This document shows, in pieces, positions 48,677 through 57,071 of a stretch of 64,000 nucleotides of DNA (within the stretch, counting starts at the first letter, position 1; every line of letters starts with the position of its first letter). The DNA comes from Vibrio algivorus (lineage in GTDB: Bacteria; Pseudomonadota; Gammaproteobacteria; Enterobacterales; Vibrionaceae). The notes beneath the pieces were generated by a model. The model ran no database searches and was not told the origin of the DNA. It saw only the letters and a list, made by a program, of their open reading frames with translations. The translations under genes and the position numbers were made by a program. Location of the stretch: positions 310,001 through 374,000 of the forward strand of contig NZ_AP018678.1 of NCBI RefSeq assembly GCF_002218005.2. The letters run 5' to 3'.

Positions 48677-49396
48677 CTATTGTCCAAAGATGGCTTGTTC
48701 AGTCGTCGATAAATCGCTAGGTAGATGAGTTTGATTGATAAAGTTTATTTCGGTGCGATCGCCACGAATTTCTACTAGCTCGATACGATTAATATAATCA
48801 TTCGCTTCAATGTTTATCTGGCTGAATACTTTATTTAGCGGTGCCGATTTGGGTGTTAAGGATAACTCCCATTGGCTGCTTGGGCTTGAACTTAATTTCA
48901 GATCAAATTGCTGTTGTAAGGTTTCAGTATCACCTTGGAATAACGATAAAAATACATGACTAAAATAAAACACCATTGGATTATCGCTGACGTTAAGTAC
49001 TTGCGCAGGTTCTGAACCAACTTGCTGACTAAGCGTATTTTTTGTTAACACTAAAGAGGTTGGAAATGGCGTCGTTTGTTGCCACCACAATCCATATTGG
49101 CTTGAAAGTAGAAATTGTCCTTGCGATGTTAAAGGCGCATCAAACATCTGCATGTGACGCGTTTGGGTAAAATCTCCCCGTACTACTTGGTGGTTAGCTA
49201 ATTGTTGTTGTAGCTGTGCTAACTTATCATTATTGCTGGTGGCTGCTTGGCTGGTTTGAGTGAAAAGCAACAAAGCACATAGCACTAGGCCATGGAGTGC
49301 TTTCCACATTAGTTTATAGCCAAAGTAATTAGAGCGGATGAACGCCGACAACAAAGCTGCAGCTTCAAGTACGAAGGGTTTAGGCATGATGTTCAT
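48677..49396 (-). CDS. apeL: LolA-like periplasmic carrier ApeL, N-terminus extended by a repeat
   Basis: A LolA-related carrier that may ferry the APE product through the periplasm. The core, residues 46 onward in the longer reading, begins at an internal Met (49309) with signal peptide WKALHGLVLCALLLFTQTSQA and continues with the LolA block VRGDFTQTRHM. The best ribosome site, GGAG five bases before an ATG at 49396, lies upstream, within apeK. Reading from there gives 239 residues, of which about 25 are encoded by a family B repeat. Starting at 49309 gives 210 residues but has no Shine-Dalgarno. The start is therefore uncertain. Confidence 0.8.
   Translation of the reverse strand: MNIMPKPFVLEAAALLSAFIRSNYFGYKLMWKALHGLVLCALLLFTQTSQAATSNNDKLAQLQQQLANHQVVRGDFTQTRHMQMFDAPLTSQGQFLLSSQYGLWWQQTTPFPTSLVLTKNTLSQQVGSEPAQVLNVSDNPMVFYFSHVFLSLFQGDTETLQQQFDLKLSSSPSSQWELSLTPKSAPLNKVFSQINIEANDYINRIELVEIRGDRTEINFINQTHLPSDLSTTEQAIFGQ
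49319..49382. repeat. Family B repeat, short copy 3 at the apeK/apeL junction
   Basis: Read leftward it starts TAAACCCTTCGTACTTGAAG, contains GCTGCAGCTTTGTTGTCGGC and ends CTAATTACTTTGGCTATA, so both ends of the family B element are present with the middle deleted. It supplies the TAA stop of apeK and is read through in frame for apeL. Confidence 0.8.
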
Positions 49397-49817
49397 TAGT
49401 ACTCCAGGCAGCAAGTTTATTGGTGAAGGCTTTTGGTGACACAAAACACATCTCTTCGCTTTCGATACTGACAGCCACTTGCATGGTATAACCTTTGGTC
49501 AGGCGCTGATTTGTTTCAGCATTGTAAATGACGTAGTCGACTTTTAATCGATTTTCCCACTCAGTCAATTTCGCTTCTACCCGCACGGTTAAATCAAATG
49601 GGATAGGTTTGATGTATTTTACTCTAGTGTCGATAATCGGCCACATATAACCAGAAGCCTGCATTTCACGGTAGTTATAACCTATCTTATCTAACATCAC
49701 ACGGCGCGCTTCTTCAAAGAAACGAAAGTAATTGCCGTGATAGACCACCCCCATAGGATCGGCATCCTGGAAAGAGGGGGTCATGATGACTTGGGCGGAT
49801 AGGGCTGGTTTATTCAT
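49380..49817 (-). CDS. apeK: Acyl-CoA/ACP thioesterase ApeK (4HBT hotdog)
   Basis: A 4-hydroxybenzoyl-CoA-thioesterase-like hotdog protein of 145 residues. The catalytic motif DADPMGVVYHGNYFRFFEEAR (Asp20 and the loop to Asn29) is intact. In APE clusters this type of thioesterase is thought to release or edit chains on the carrier proteins. Its stop codon comes from the first bases of the repeat element at 49319-49382, so the original C-terminus may have been slightly different. A 104-base gap with family C repeats lies upstream. Confidence 0.85.
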   Translation of the reverse strand: MNKPALSAQVIMTPSFQDADPMGVVYHGNYFRFFEEARRVMLDKIGYNYREMQASGYMWPIIDTRVKYIKPIPFDLTVRVEAKLTEWENRLKVDYVIYNAETNQRLTKGYTMQVAVSIESEEMCFVSPKAFTNKLAAWSTNEHHA

Positions 49818-49843
49818 TATTTTCTCATTTTGTTCGTAGGCTT

Positions 49844-49920
49844 GGTTCCTAGTACCTAGGGGAAGCTCCGTTGCTTGTATTGTTTATACCTAGAAACTAG
49901 GGACTCGCAACCTAGAAACC
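49844..49920. repeat. Family C CCTAG repeat between the ammonia-lyase and apeK
   Basis: TTCCTAGTACCTAGGGGAAG on one side and CCTAGAAACTAGGGACTCGC, then CCTAGAAACC, on the other make several CCTAG-based inverted repeats. Read leftward, AGTCCCTAGTTTCTAG matches the repeat after rapA (AGTCCCTAGTTCCTAG). It is the only gap over 100 bases inside the leftward ape genes. Confidence 0.65.
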
Positions 49921-49921
49921 T

Positions 49922-51475
49922 TTACTTATACAACGTCCATTCTTGTTGCTGGATCTTACCAACAAACTTACGTAAATCAGCTTCTAATGGACGATCTTCA
50001 GTGACAAATTCAAAATCATTTTGCACGATCTCAAGCATATCTTTTAAGGCTGGACTAAAGTGTTGCTGATCAAGTTCGTTATTACGTTTGCGTAATTCAA
50101 TCGCTTGAGTCGCTGCCAATAACGATGCAGAGGCAACCTGTTCTGTTAGCTGCAAGACCCGTAGGCAGTCACGAGAAGCAATCGTCCCCATGCTGACTTT
50201 ATCTTGGTTGTGACATTCAGTGGAGCGTGAAAATACGCTTGCGGGCATAGTGTTTTTCAGTGCTTCGGCTGTCCATGCTGAAATGCCGATTTGTACGGCC
50301 TTGAAGCCGTGGTTAATTGGCTTACGTTCACCTGTTGCACCAGTTAGGTTGAATGGTAATCCGTTATTAAACTTATAATCCATTAACTGCGCCATTTGAC
50401 GGTCCAGCAGATCAGCAAGGTTTGCAACGGCTGTTTTTAGAGTATCCATCGCCATTGCGATATGGCCGCCATAGAAATGACCGCCGTGTAGTACTCGCTC
50501 GTTATCACCATCAATGATTGGATTGTCATTAGCACTGTTAAGTTCATTTTCAATCATTTGACGCAACCACGGTAAGGTGTCTTGTAACACGCCAATCACA
50601 TGAGGTGCACAGCGTAATGAATAGCGGTCTTGTAGTCGGTCACTGTTACTTGGTGGGCGTTCGGCTTGTAAATCAGCGCGTAGCCAAGCGGCAATTTGTT
50701 GTTGCCCTTGATGAGGTTTTACTGCAAATAATGCTTCATCAAAATGAAAGTCGTTACCTTGCATCCCCAATGACACCATAGCAGTAATGCGAGTGGAAAG
50801 TTGAGCTAGATATTCTGCGCGTTTAAAGGCAATGCAGGCTAGCGCAGTCATCACGGAAGTACCATTCATTAAAGCTAAGCCTTCTTTCGGTTTTAGCTTA
50901 ATTGGTTGGATATTCAATTCAGCAAACACTTCAGAGGTTGGACGCACTTGGCCTTTGTATAATACTTCGCGCTCACCAATTAGCACCGCAGCAAGGTAAG
51001 AGAGTGGGGTTAAATCGCCACTGGCTCCTACTGAACCTTCTTGTGGAATGAGTGGTGTGATGCTTTGATTGATTAAAGTAACGATTTGATTGAGCAGATC
51101 ATGAGTGACACCAGAAACTCCTTGCGATAAGGAGCATAAACGAGTCGCTAATACCGCGCGAGCTTGTTGCTCATCTAAATGTTCTCCTAAACCACAACCG
51201 TGGAAACGAGTTAAATGCAGTGGGAGTTCATCGACTAAATTCATTGGAATAGCCACGGTACAAGAGTCACCATAACCGGTGGTGACACCATAAATGACCC
51301 CCTCTTGTTGTAAGAGGCGCTCTAAAAAGGCCACGCCACGATTAATCTTGCTAGTGAAATCGTCACTGTTGTTCATTTGTGCAGGGCTACCTTGAGCGAT
51401 AGCCATAACATCTTCGATAGTCAGGCGTTGTGCACCAAAGGTAATGTTGCTGTTATTACAATTTTGATTGGTCAT
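49922..51475 (-). CDS. MIO-dependent aromatic amino acid ammonia-lyase
   Basis: A histidine/tyrosine/phenylalanine ammonia-lyase family protein of 517 residues (from ATG 51475). The Ala-Ser-Gly triad that forms the methylidene-imidazolone cofactor is at 151-153 (GSVGASGDLTPLSY); Tyr62 (YGVTTGYG) is the expected catalytic base, and QDRYSLRCAPHVIG and ANDNPI are conserved blocks. The substrate cannot be fixed: the selectivity region reads HLTRFHGCG, unlike the Ser-His of typical HutH. Deamination of tyrosine would give 4-coumarate, a ready aryl starter for ApeH, which is the inferred role. It overlaps apeJ by 20 bases. An upstream start at 51529 was rejected. Confidence 0.83.
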   Translation of the reverse strand: MTNQNCNNSNITFGAQRLTIEDVMAIAQGSPAQMNNSDDFTSKINRGVAFLERLLQQEGVIYGVTTGYGDSCTVAIPMNLVDELPLHLTRFHGCGLGEHLDEQQARAVLATRLCSLSQGVSGVTHDLLNQIVTLINQSITPLIPQEGSVGASGDLTPLSYLAAVLIGEREVLYKGQVRPTSEVFAELNIQPIKLKPKEGLALMNGTSVMTALACIAFKRAEYLAQLSTRITAMVSLGMQGNDFHFDEALFAVKPHQGQQQIAAWLRADLQAERPPSNSDRLQDRYSLRCAPHVIGVLQDTLPWLRQMIENELNSANDNPIIDGDNERVLHGGHFYGGHIAMAMDTLKTAVANLADLLDRQMAQLMDYKFNNGLPFNLTGATGERKPINHGFKAVQIGISAWTAEALKNTMPASVFSRSTECHNQDKVSMGTIASRDCLRVLQLTEQVASASLLAATQAIELRKRNNELDQQHFSPALKDMLEIVQNDFEFVTEDRPLEADLRKFVGKIQQQEWTLYK

Positions 51476-53279
51476 TCTGTTCACTTTGTCCTGAATTAGG
51501 ATCATGTTGAGTAGTGTTGGTGCTGTCACTTGGCGCTTGATTCGTCAGCTGCCAAAAATTAAAAAAATTATACCATTGTAATGGTGCTTTTAAGGTGAAG
51601 TGCTCTAAGCGTGTTGCGTATTGTTGAACCACATCTTGTAAGGCTTGCATACGCTGTTTTCTTGGCAGAATAATTTTATCTGCAAAAGGCTCGAAATACA
51701 CATGGTAGCGAGGACGTGATTGATGGTTGTGTTCATCACGCAATCCAAATAGTAAATATACAGGCGCCGCTAACACACTGGCGAGCATAAAGGGACCTTG
51801 CGGAAAAGGCGCAGGCTTGCCGAGGAAATCAGCCCAAATTACTCGTTGTTCTTTGGTGACAGAAGTACGATCACCGACAATAACAATCCACTCACCTTGT
51901 TCAAGCTTTTGCTGTAATAAAATCGCAGTATCCGGTCCGAGCGTAGTCACTTGAATTAAGTTTATCGATGAGTCTGGGTTGACTGCTTTCATTACTTTGT
52001 TAAAGCGTTCGGCATGTTCGGTAAAAACCAACGCATTGATCGTGATGCCATGACGCAGACTTCCCATTGCGCGGCAAAGCTCTAAGTTACCTAAGTGTGA
52101 ACCTAAAACCACAATGCCTTGTTTGTTGCTAATGACTTGCTCAAAGTGCTCTTGACCATGAATTGTCAGATCATCTCGCGTTATATCACCACGCCATCCA
52201 GCCAGTTTATCTAGCATGGTATGGCCAAATGATAATAAGTGTTGGTAGCTAGAAAGTGGTGTGGCTAATGTGATTTTTTGCCTTTGGCTGTAATTTTCAA
52301 GCTGTTGAATATATTGTTCAGAGGCGAGTCGCGTTTGTTTACCGGTTTTGTGATAGTAACCAATCACCAGTTTTAAAATGGCATTAAATACAGAGCGTCC
52401 GAGTAGTGAATACACTGTCATCAGAAGTTTGATGCCCAATAGCGTCCCTTTCTCTTTACTTTTCGCCCAGTGAGTCGCTTGCTCTTGATTTGCTTGATCG
52501 AGTTTGACTTGATTTTGCCCTGCTGAATATTGGCAAGAGGATTTTTTGCAATGACGAGCGAGCAATTTTGGAATACGAGGTAACATGCCAAAAAATAGCT
52601 TAGTGTGCATTTTGCTGATACGCACATTGTCGTGTAAGGCATCAAAGTGAGAAATACCATTTTCTGGATAAATCACCTGAGTTTCAATAAATTGGCAATT
52701 AATGCCTTGCCAATACAGTTTGACCATAATTTCGGTGTCAAAATCCATTCTCAGGCCCATTGAATATCGATCGAGCGTGTCAATCGTGGCACTGAGCGGA
52801 TAAGAGCGAAATCCACACATGCTATCTTTGAGTGCGAAAGAAAGTGTTTCAATCCAAACCCAAATATGGGTGGCATAGCGACCATAAAGACGTGTTTTCG
52901 GTACTGAATCGTCATAGATAGGACGACCTGAGATTAATTGCTCAGGATATTTTTTTGAGGTTTCAATTAAACGAGGAATTGCTTGTGGATCGTGCTGTCC
53001 ATCGGCATCAATTTGAATTGCGTGACTAAACCCTAGGCGGTGTGCTTCACGTAAGCCTAGAATCATAGCCCCACCTTTACCTTGATTGACAGGGTTGGCA
53101 AGCAAGGTTAGGTCTGGAGTGTCGATTAAACTATTTAAATTTGCTTTAGTGTCGCTGTCACTACCATCATCAACTACCAGTATCGGATAACCAAATGGTT
53201 GCAAAGAGGCGATAACACTTGCCATGGTCGAGCCGTGGTTATAGCAAGGGATCACAAAGCAGGGAGAAAATGAGGCCAT
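51456..53279 (-). CDS. apeJ: Glycosyltransferase family 2 / LPLAT acyltransferase fusion ApeJ
   Basis: A two-domain protein of 607 residues. Residues 1-245 are a GT-A family 2 glycosyltransferase with VDDGSD (36-41) and DADG (91-94) nucleotide-sugar/metal motifs. Residues 280-585 form an LpxL/HtrB-like lysophospholipid acyltransferase with its HxxxxE catalytic pair in GSHLGNLE (393-400). The domains should join sugar and acyl groups to the APE chain or its lipid anchor. The fused form is typical of APE clusters. It begins 17 bases after apeI. Confidence 0.87.
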   Translation of the reverse strand: MASFSPCFVIPCYNHGSTMASVIASLQPFGYPILVVDDGSDSDTKANLNSLIDTPDLTLLANPVNQGKGGAMILGLREAHRLGFSHAIQIDADGQHDPQAIPRLIETSKKYPEQLISGRPIYDDSVPKTRLYGRYATHIWVWIETLSFALKDSMCGFRSYPLSATIDTLDRYSMGLRMDFDTEIMVKLYWQGINCQFIETQVIYPENGISHFDALHDNVRISKMHTKLFFGMLPRIPKLLARHCKKSSCQYSAGQNQVKLDQANQEQATHWAKSKEKGTLLGIKLLMTVYSLLGRSVFNAILKLVIGYYHKTGKQTRLASEQYIQQLENYSQRQKITLATPLSSYQHLLSFGHTMLDKLAGWRGDITRDDLTIHGQEHFEQVISNKQGIVVLGSHLGNLELCRAMGSLRHGITINALVFTEHAERFNKVMKAVNPDSSINLIQVTTLGPDTAILLQQKLEQGEWIVIVGDRTSVTKEQRVIWADFLGKPAPFPQGPFMLASVLAAPVYLLFGLRDEHNHQSRPRYHVYFEPFADKIILPRKQRMQALQDVVQQYATRLEHFTLKAPLQWYNFFNFWQLTNQAPSDSTNTTQHDPNSGQSEQNDQSKL

Positions 53280-53296
53280 ATTAAGACATCGTTCCT

Positions 53297-53656
53297 TTAA
53301 CCTAATAATATTCGACCGGATGAATGAGTACGTACTTCATCATCTTGTCCAGAGGTGTAGCTAAAGTTCAGCTTTTGTTTGTCAGCATGCCAAGTTAAGG
53401 TCAGCTTGACTAGTGCCTCTTTCAAAATTGGTTCTTGAAATTTGATCACTTCCATTGACTGAAAGGATTTTGGTGAATCGAAAAACTGCTGAGCATAATA
53501 AACTGCCCAATCAATTTGAGTGACCCCCGGCAATAAAGCAAATTGAGGGAAATGTCCTTTAAAATCTTCTATTTCAGCATCAACTCGTAGCCACAATATG
53601 AGCGTATTTTCGTCTCTTTGTTGCTTTATTAGAGTGGGTTTTCTTATCACTGTCAT
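53297..53656 (-). CDS. apeI: ApeI-type 3-hydroxyacyl dehydratase
   Basis: A hotdog-fold dehydratase of 119 residues. The core GHFPQFALLPGVTQIDWA holds the catalytic histidine of FabA/FabZ-like dehydratases and is diagnostic for the ApeI family. The start at 53656 lies one base after the apeH stop codon; a longer frame from 53701 would overlap apeH and has no better ribosome site. It probably forms a heterodimer with ApeP, as reported for the Xenorhabdus pathway. Together they create the polyene double bonds. Confidence 0.85.
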   Translation of the reverse strand: MTVIRKPTLIKQQRDENTLILWLRVDAEIEDFKGHFPQFALLPGVTQIDWAVYYAQQFFDSPKSFQSMEVIKFQEPILKEALVKLTLTWHADKQKLNFSYTSGQDDEVRTHSSGRILLG

Positions 53657-53657
53657 C

Positions 53658-55091
53658 TTATTTACTTCTCGACTCTGAGTGGAAGAGTTGCTCAATATCA
53701 CTGATTAAGCGCTTGCCTTGAGTGTTGAGGGGGATCTCATCAACGACTCGAAAACGGCGCGGAATAGCAACTGGCTCAATCCATTGATGTAAGGACTGGC
53801 GTAGCATCAGTACAAATTTTCCCTTACCGAGTTGGTTGAGCTTAGCTTGTCCAATTGGGGAGAGAGTAATGGCAGCGGCAGTGATTAAACGCTTAGGTTC
53901 TTGGTATGGAATCACCGCGGCTTCATCAATTTCATCAAGTTGATTTAAATGGCGTTCAATCTCACTTAATGATATGCGCTTTTCTTCTATTTTTATCAAC
54001 CGATCGGCACGACCTTTCAACATAAAATGCTGATTATCTAATAATTCACACTGATCGGCGGTTTGGTACCAGTTTTCCATATCTACCAAAGGTGATTTAA
54101 TTTTTAAACACTGCTCAACGTTCACATCAATCTGAGTACCGACAAACGCTTGCCAAGGTGTATCGCTTGAATACTGCTGGCGATGTGCGATACCACCAGT
54201 TTCAGTACTGCCAAGCACTTCATGTGGGTAATTGTAGAATAGTGCATTGCAAGTTTTAGCTGAATTAAGAGGGAGTGGACCACCGGATGAAAAAATAGCG
54301 CGATAACGGTCTGAAGTTTCGGTTGGCGTTAAGCGTTTCAGTAAAGCAGGGCTACTGATTAATACTAAGTTGTGAGCTGCATGTTCAATAATTTGTTCAG
54401 GATATTGCCAGTTTTGTGTGAGAAATGGTCTGCTAGCAGAAAGCGGCCACAAAATACGAAATAACAAACCATAAATATGCTGATGAGACACGGTGCTTGC
54501 TGTAGTTGCACCTTGTAATGACTCTCCCCAAGTGGCTTGTAACTGTGCTACTTCTTTTTCGAGAATCGATAATGGTTTTTCGATGGCTTTTGGCTGGCCA
54601 CTGGAGCCTGAAGTAAACAAGGTGATTGCTACATCAGTTAAATTTTCAAATTGAGGCAAATCCATCTCAATTTTTTTATCTAATACTCTTGGTACATCAA
54701 CAGAAAAGTGTGGTGTGAGAGCGGTGAAATCAATCACTCTGTCATGTAAAACCGCATCAAAGTGTTGTGAAAGCTCGGCCAATGCCGCTGGTTGTAAGTT
54801 GCCCGGTATAATCAGTTGTTTTTGACTATGACAAGCAGCCATAAACGCCACGGAGAACCAGTAACTATCGTCAAAGCAAATAGCCCAGCGAGATTCACTA
54901 CGAGCACGTAATAGCTGGCTTAGTTGATGGGTATCTTGTTGGAATTGTTGCCAACTAATTACTTGACCTTGCTGGTTGAAGCCATCATATGCAACAGGAA
55001 AGTCAGTAGAGTGTTGAGTTGCTCTATTGGCATTCATCAATTGAGAAATAGGAACAAAAGGAGCGGGCATCATGCTGGTGGCAATTTCCAT
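53658..55091 (-). CDS. apeH: AMP-dependent aryl acid ligase ApeH
   Basis: An adenylate-forming enzyme of 477 residues that would activate an aryl acid and load it on an ACP. Core motifs are present in order: TSGSSGQPK (160-168), GSTETGG (294-300) and GRADRLIKI (360-368), with a terminal NTQGKR supplying the A10 lysine. The N-terminal domain is shorter than in long-chain acyl-CoA synthetases, as is usual for ApeH. Starter identity (4-hydroxybenzoate or a coumarate) cannot be read from the sequence, but the ammonia-lyase in the cluster favours a cinnamate-type acid. ApeE and ApeF are the likely acceptors. Confidence 0.87.
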   Translation of the reverse strand: MEIATSMMPAPFVPISQLMNANRATQHSTDFPVAYDGFNQQGQVISWQQFQQDTHQLSQLLRARSESRWAICFDDSYWFSVAFMAACHSQKQLIIPGNLQPAALAELSQHFDAVLHDRVIDFTALTPHFSVDVPRVLDKKIEMDLPQFENLTDVAITLFTSGSSGQPKAIEKPLSILEKEVAQLQATWGESLQGATTASTVSHQHIYGLLFRILWPLSASRPFLTQNWQYPEQIIEHAAHNLVLISSPALLKRLTPTETSDRYRAIFSSGGPLPLNSAKTCNALFYNYPHEVLGSTETGGIAHRQQYSSDTPWQAFVGTQIDVNVEQCLKIKSPLVDMENWYQTADQCELLDNQHFMLKGRADRLIKIEEKRISLSEIERHLNQLDEIDEAAVIPYQEPKRLITAAAITLSPIGQAKLNQLGKGKFVLMLRQSLHQWIEPVAIPRRFRVVDEIPLNTQGKRLISDIEQLFHSESRSK

Positions 55092-55130
55092 ATTGAGCAG
55101 TTCAAAATAGCAATAATAGTAACGAGTAGA

Positions 55131-55694
55131 TCATGGCTCGTTAGATTTACGAATATACCCTCTTACTAACCATTCAACCGTAAATAAACTTCCGGCAAAT
55201 AAGTAGCTGAGTAAGCCATTGTATAAGGTCCAGATTTCAAGTGGCAAGAAGCAGGTGTAAAGTGCAATCGAACCATTAACCACAAAGTAACTACACCATA
55301 CTTTAGTGACATTGCGAGTGTAGCGCACGCCACTTTCCGGTAGTTCTGGTTCTTGTAGGCGAGCAAGTCGTTCAATTAATGTTTGCGATTGCCATAAACT
55401 ACTGAAGAATAATGAAAACATCAGGATGTTGACCACCACAGGGTAGTAGGTAAACCAACCATGTTCACGAAATAATGTCGCACATAAAGTGAGAATAATA
55501 CCGGCAGCGCCACTTAACCAAGCAATGTATTTCAGCTCTTTTAACTTAGTTTGATTGCCAGCAGCAATTCGAATCACAAACAAGGCGACAAAGATAATAC
55601 CTATCACGCCAATACCCCAACGGCTCAATCCATAATAAACTGCTAAAGGATAAGCCAATAGCAGTAGGGCAGACAAAGCCGTTAATGCGCGCAT
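55131..55694 (-). CDS. apeG: COG4648-type membrane protein ApeG
   Basis: A hydrophobic protein of 187 residues with about five to six membrane spans (starting MRALTALSALLLLAYPLAVYYG) and the polar loop LARLQEPELPESGVRYTRNVTKVWC. No catalytic motif is known for the COG4648 family, so its job in aryl polyene synthesis or export is open. It is placed between the ACP and the ligase, overlapping the upstream ACP stop as TAATG. The family is a regular member of APE clusters, which supports the call. Confidence 0.82.
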   Translation of the reverse strand: MRALTALSALLLLAYPLAVYYGLSRWGIGVIGIIFVALFVIRIAAGNQTKLKELKYIAWLSGAAGIILTLCATLFREHGWFTYYPVVVNILMFSLFFSSLWQSQTLIERLARLQEPELPESGVRYTRNVTKVWCSYFVVNGSIALYTCFLPLEIWTLYNGLLSYLFAGSLFTVEWLVRGYIRKSNEP

Positions 55695-55951
55695 TATTTT
55701 TCCTTGAGTAGCTCAACCACTGCATCAACTACATCGTCGACCGTGCGTACCGCTTTAAACTCATCTGGTTGAATCTTTTTGCCCGTTAATTTTTGTAGGT
55801 GAACCACAAGGTCAACGGCATCAATGCTATCGAGATCCAGCTCTTGGTAAAGCTTTGATTCAGGCTTGATGTCATCAGCATCAATTTCAAATAGCTCAAC
55901 AAAGGCATCTTGTACTTTGTTGAATACTTCGTCTCTGTTTATTTCCGTCAT
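55694..55951 (-). CDS. apeF: Acyl carrier protein ApeF
   Basis: An 85-residue acyl carrier protein. The phosphopantetheine attachment serine is Ser42 in LDLDSIDAVDLV, with surrounding acidic residues as expected for ACP-enzyme recognition. It is the second of two ACPs encoded side by side. The two share only the DSID core, which suggests separate roles, such as loading versus elongation. The stop overlaps the apeG ATG. Which of the two ACPs is primed by ApeH is not visible. Confidence 0.87.
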   Translation of the reverse strand: MTEINRDEVFNKVQDAFVELFEIDADDIKPESKLYQELDLDSIDAVDLVVHLQKLTGKKIQPDEFKAVRTVDDVVDAVVELLKEK

Positions 55952-55973
55952 AATATTCTTGTTCTATTTTAGG

Positions 55974-56231
55974 TTAGTTTCGTTGAGAGCTAATATAGTT
56001 TGCTAAGTTCGCTACAGAAGCAAAATGCTCACGAGTTTGACTATCGTCAGCATCAATTACAATATGATATTTTTTCTTGATGGCAAGACCGAGTTCTAGA
56101 GCATCAATAGAGTCCAGCCCTAAGCCGTCACCAAATAAAGCTGCGTCGGTTTCGATATCTTCGACTTGAATATCTTCAAGGTTTAACGCTTCAATAATTA
56201 ATGCTTTTAATTCGTTGTGTAGTTGTTCCAC
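55974..56231 (-). CDS. apeE: Acyl carrier protein ApeE
   Basis: The first of the two ACPs of the cluster, 85 residues. The 4'-phosphopantetheine serine is Ser41 within LGLDSIDALELG. The sequence is more acidic and departs from ApeF outside this core. It lies between apeD and apeF with 30 and 22 base gaps, so all are expected to be on one messenger. A 4'-phosphopantetheinyl transferase is needed for activation and is not encoded in this window. Confidence 0.86.
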   Translation of the reverse strand: MEQLHNELKALIIEALNLEDIQVEDIETDAALFGDGLGLDSIDALELGLAIKKKYHIVIDADDSQTREHFASVANLANYISSQRN

Positions 56232-56261
56232 AGTGACCTACCTAAATTGCTAAAAATATGT

Positions 56262-57071
56262 TCAGAGATTGGTTTTATGTTGTTGGGCGTTTTCAGGGAA
56301 AATCGCGCTCGATAAATGTCGATTAAGTTGACGTGCGGCAGTGGTTGGTGAATCACTGTTTTGAATAAATTCATCGACGTTAATTTTGTTTTTCACTTCT
56401 ACATGAAAAAAAGGTTTTGTATCGGGTACTTGATACCATTTCATTTGTTTGGTTAAAAAACTAGGGCTCACAGTGATGTGAACCACTCTTAAATCTGTTT
56501 GAGTGCGAACGGCAATTTGTGCGGCTCCACGCTGTAGTTTGGATTTCTGTCCAGGTGTTGTCCGAGTCCCCTCTGGAAAAATCAACAGAACATTACCATG
56601 ATTTAGCCGTTGGCTACAGTCATCCAACAAGCTTTCTGGATCGCGATTCGGAATATAACCAGCGGCTTTCACAATCCCTTTCATAAATGGATTATTCCAA
56701 ATCGCAGCTTTTACTAAACAATCACATTGTGGCAGACAAGAAGCTATCAACACATAATCAATTAAGCTTGGGTGGTTAGCGATAATTAGGCAATTTCTAT
56801 CTTGCTGCATTTGTTCTACATTATCGAAGCAGTAATCAATCGTGCCAGTGAACTTCATGGTACGACAAAATAAACGAAAAGCTCTTTGGATAATTGATTG
56901 TACCCGTATTTCACGTTGGCTTTGATTGCGAGCAGTCCAAGTCATCAATGGAAATACAATAAAGGTTAGGCAGAGGGCGCCGATACCAAAAATAGCAAAG
57001 CAGCTGCCAGTGGCAATCACTCGCCAATATTTATTGCAACGTTGAGCAAAGCTAACTGAGTGGCTTGTCAT
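56262..57071 (-). CDS. apeD: 1-acyl-glycerol-phosphate acyltransferase-like protein ApeD
   Basis: A PlsC-type acyltransferase of 269 residues. The catalytic NHxxxxD motif is NHPSLID at 99-105, and the substrate motif FPEGTR is at 165-170. One or two N-terminal membrane segments (about residues 20-50) anchor it in the inner membrane. It may acylate a glycerol- or phosphate-linked acceptor to anchor the APE chain in lipid, by analogy with other APE clusters. Its ATG overlaps the apeC stop codon. Confidence 0.87.
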   Translation of the reverse strand: MTSHSVSFAQRCNKYWRVIATGSCFAIFGIGALCLTFIVFPLMTWTARNQSQREIRVQSIIQRAFRLFCRTMKFTGTIDYCFDNVEQMQQDRNCLIIANHPSLIDYVLIASCLPQCDCLVKAAIWNNPFMKGIVKAAGYIPNRDPESLLDDCSQRLNHGNVLLIFPEGTRTTPGQKSKLQRGAAQIAVRTQTDLRVVHITVSPSFLTKQMKWYQVPDTKPFFHVEVKNKINVDEFIQNSDSPTTAARQLNRHLSSAIFPENAQQHKTNL

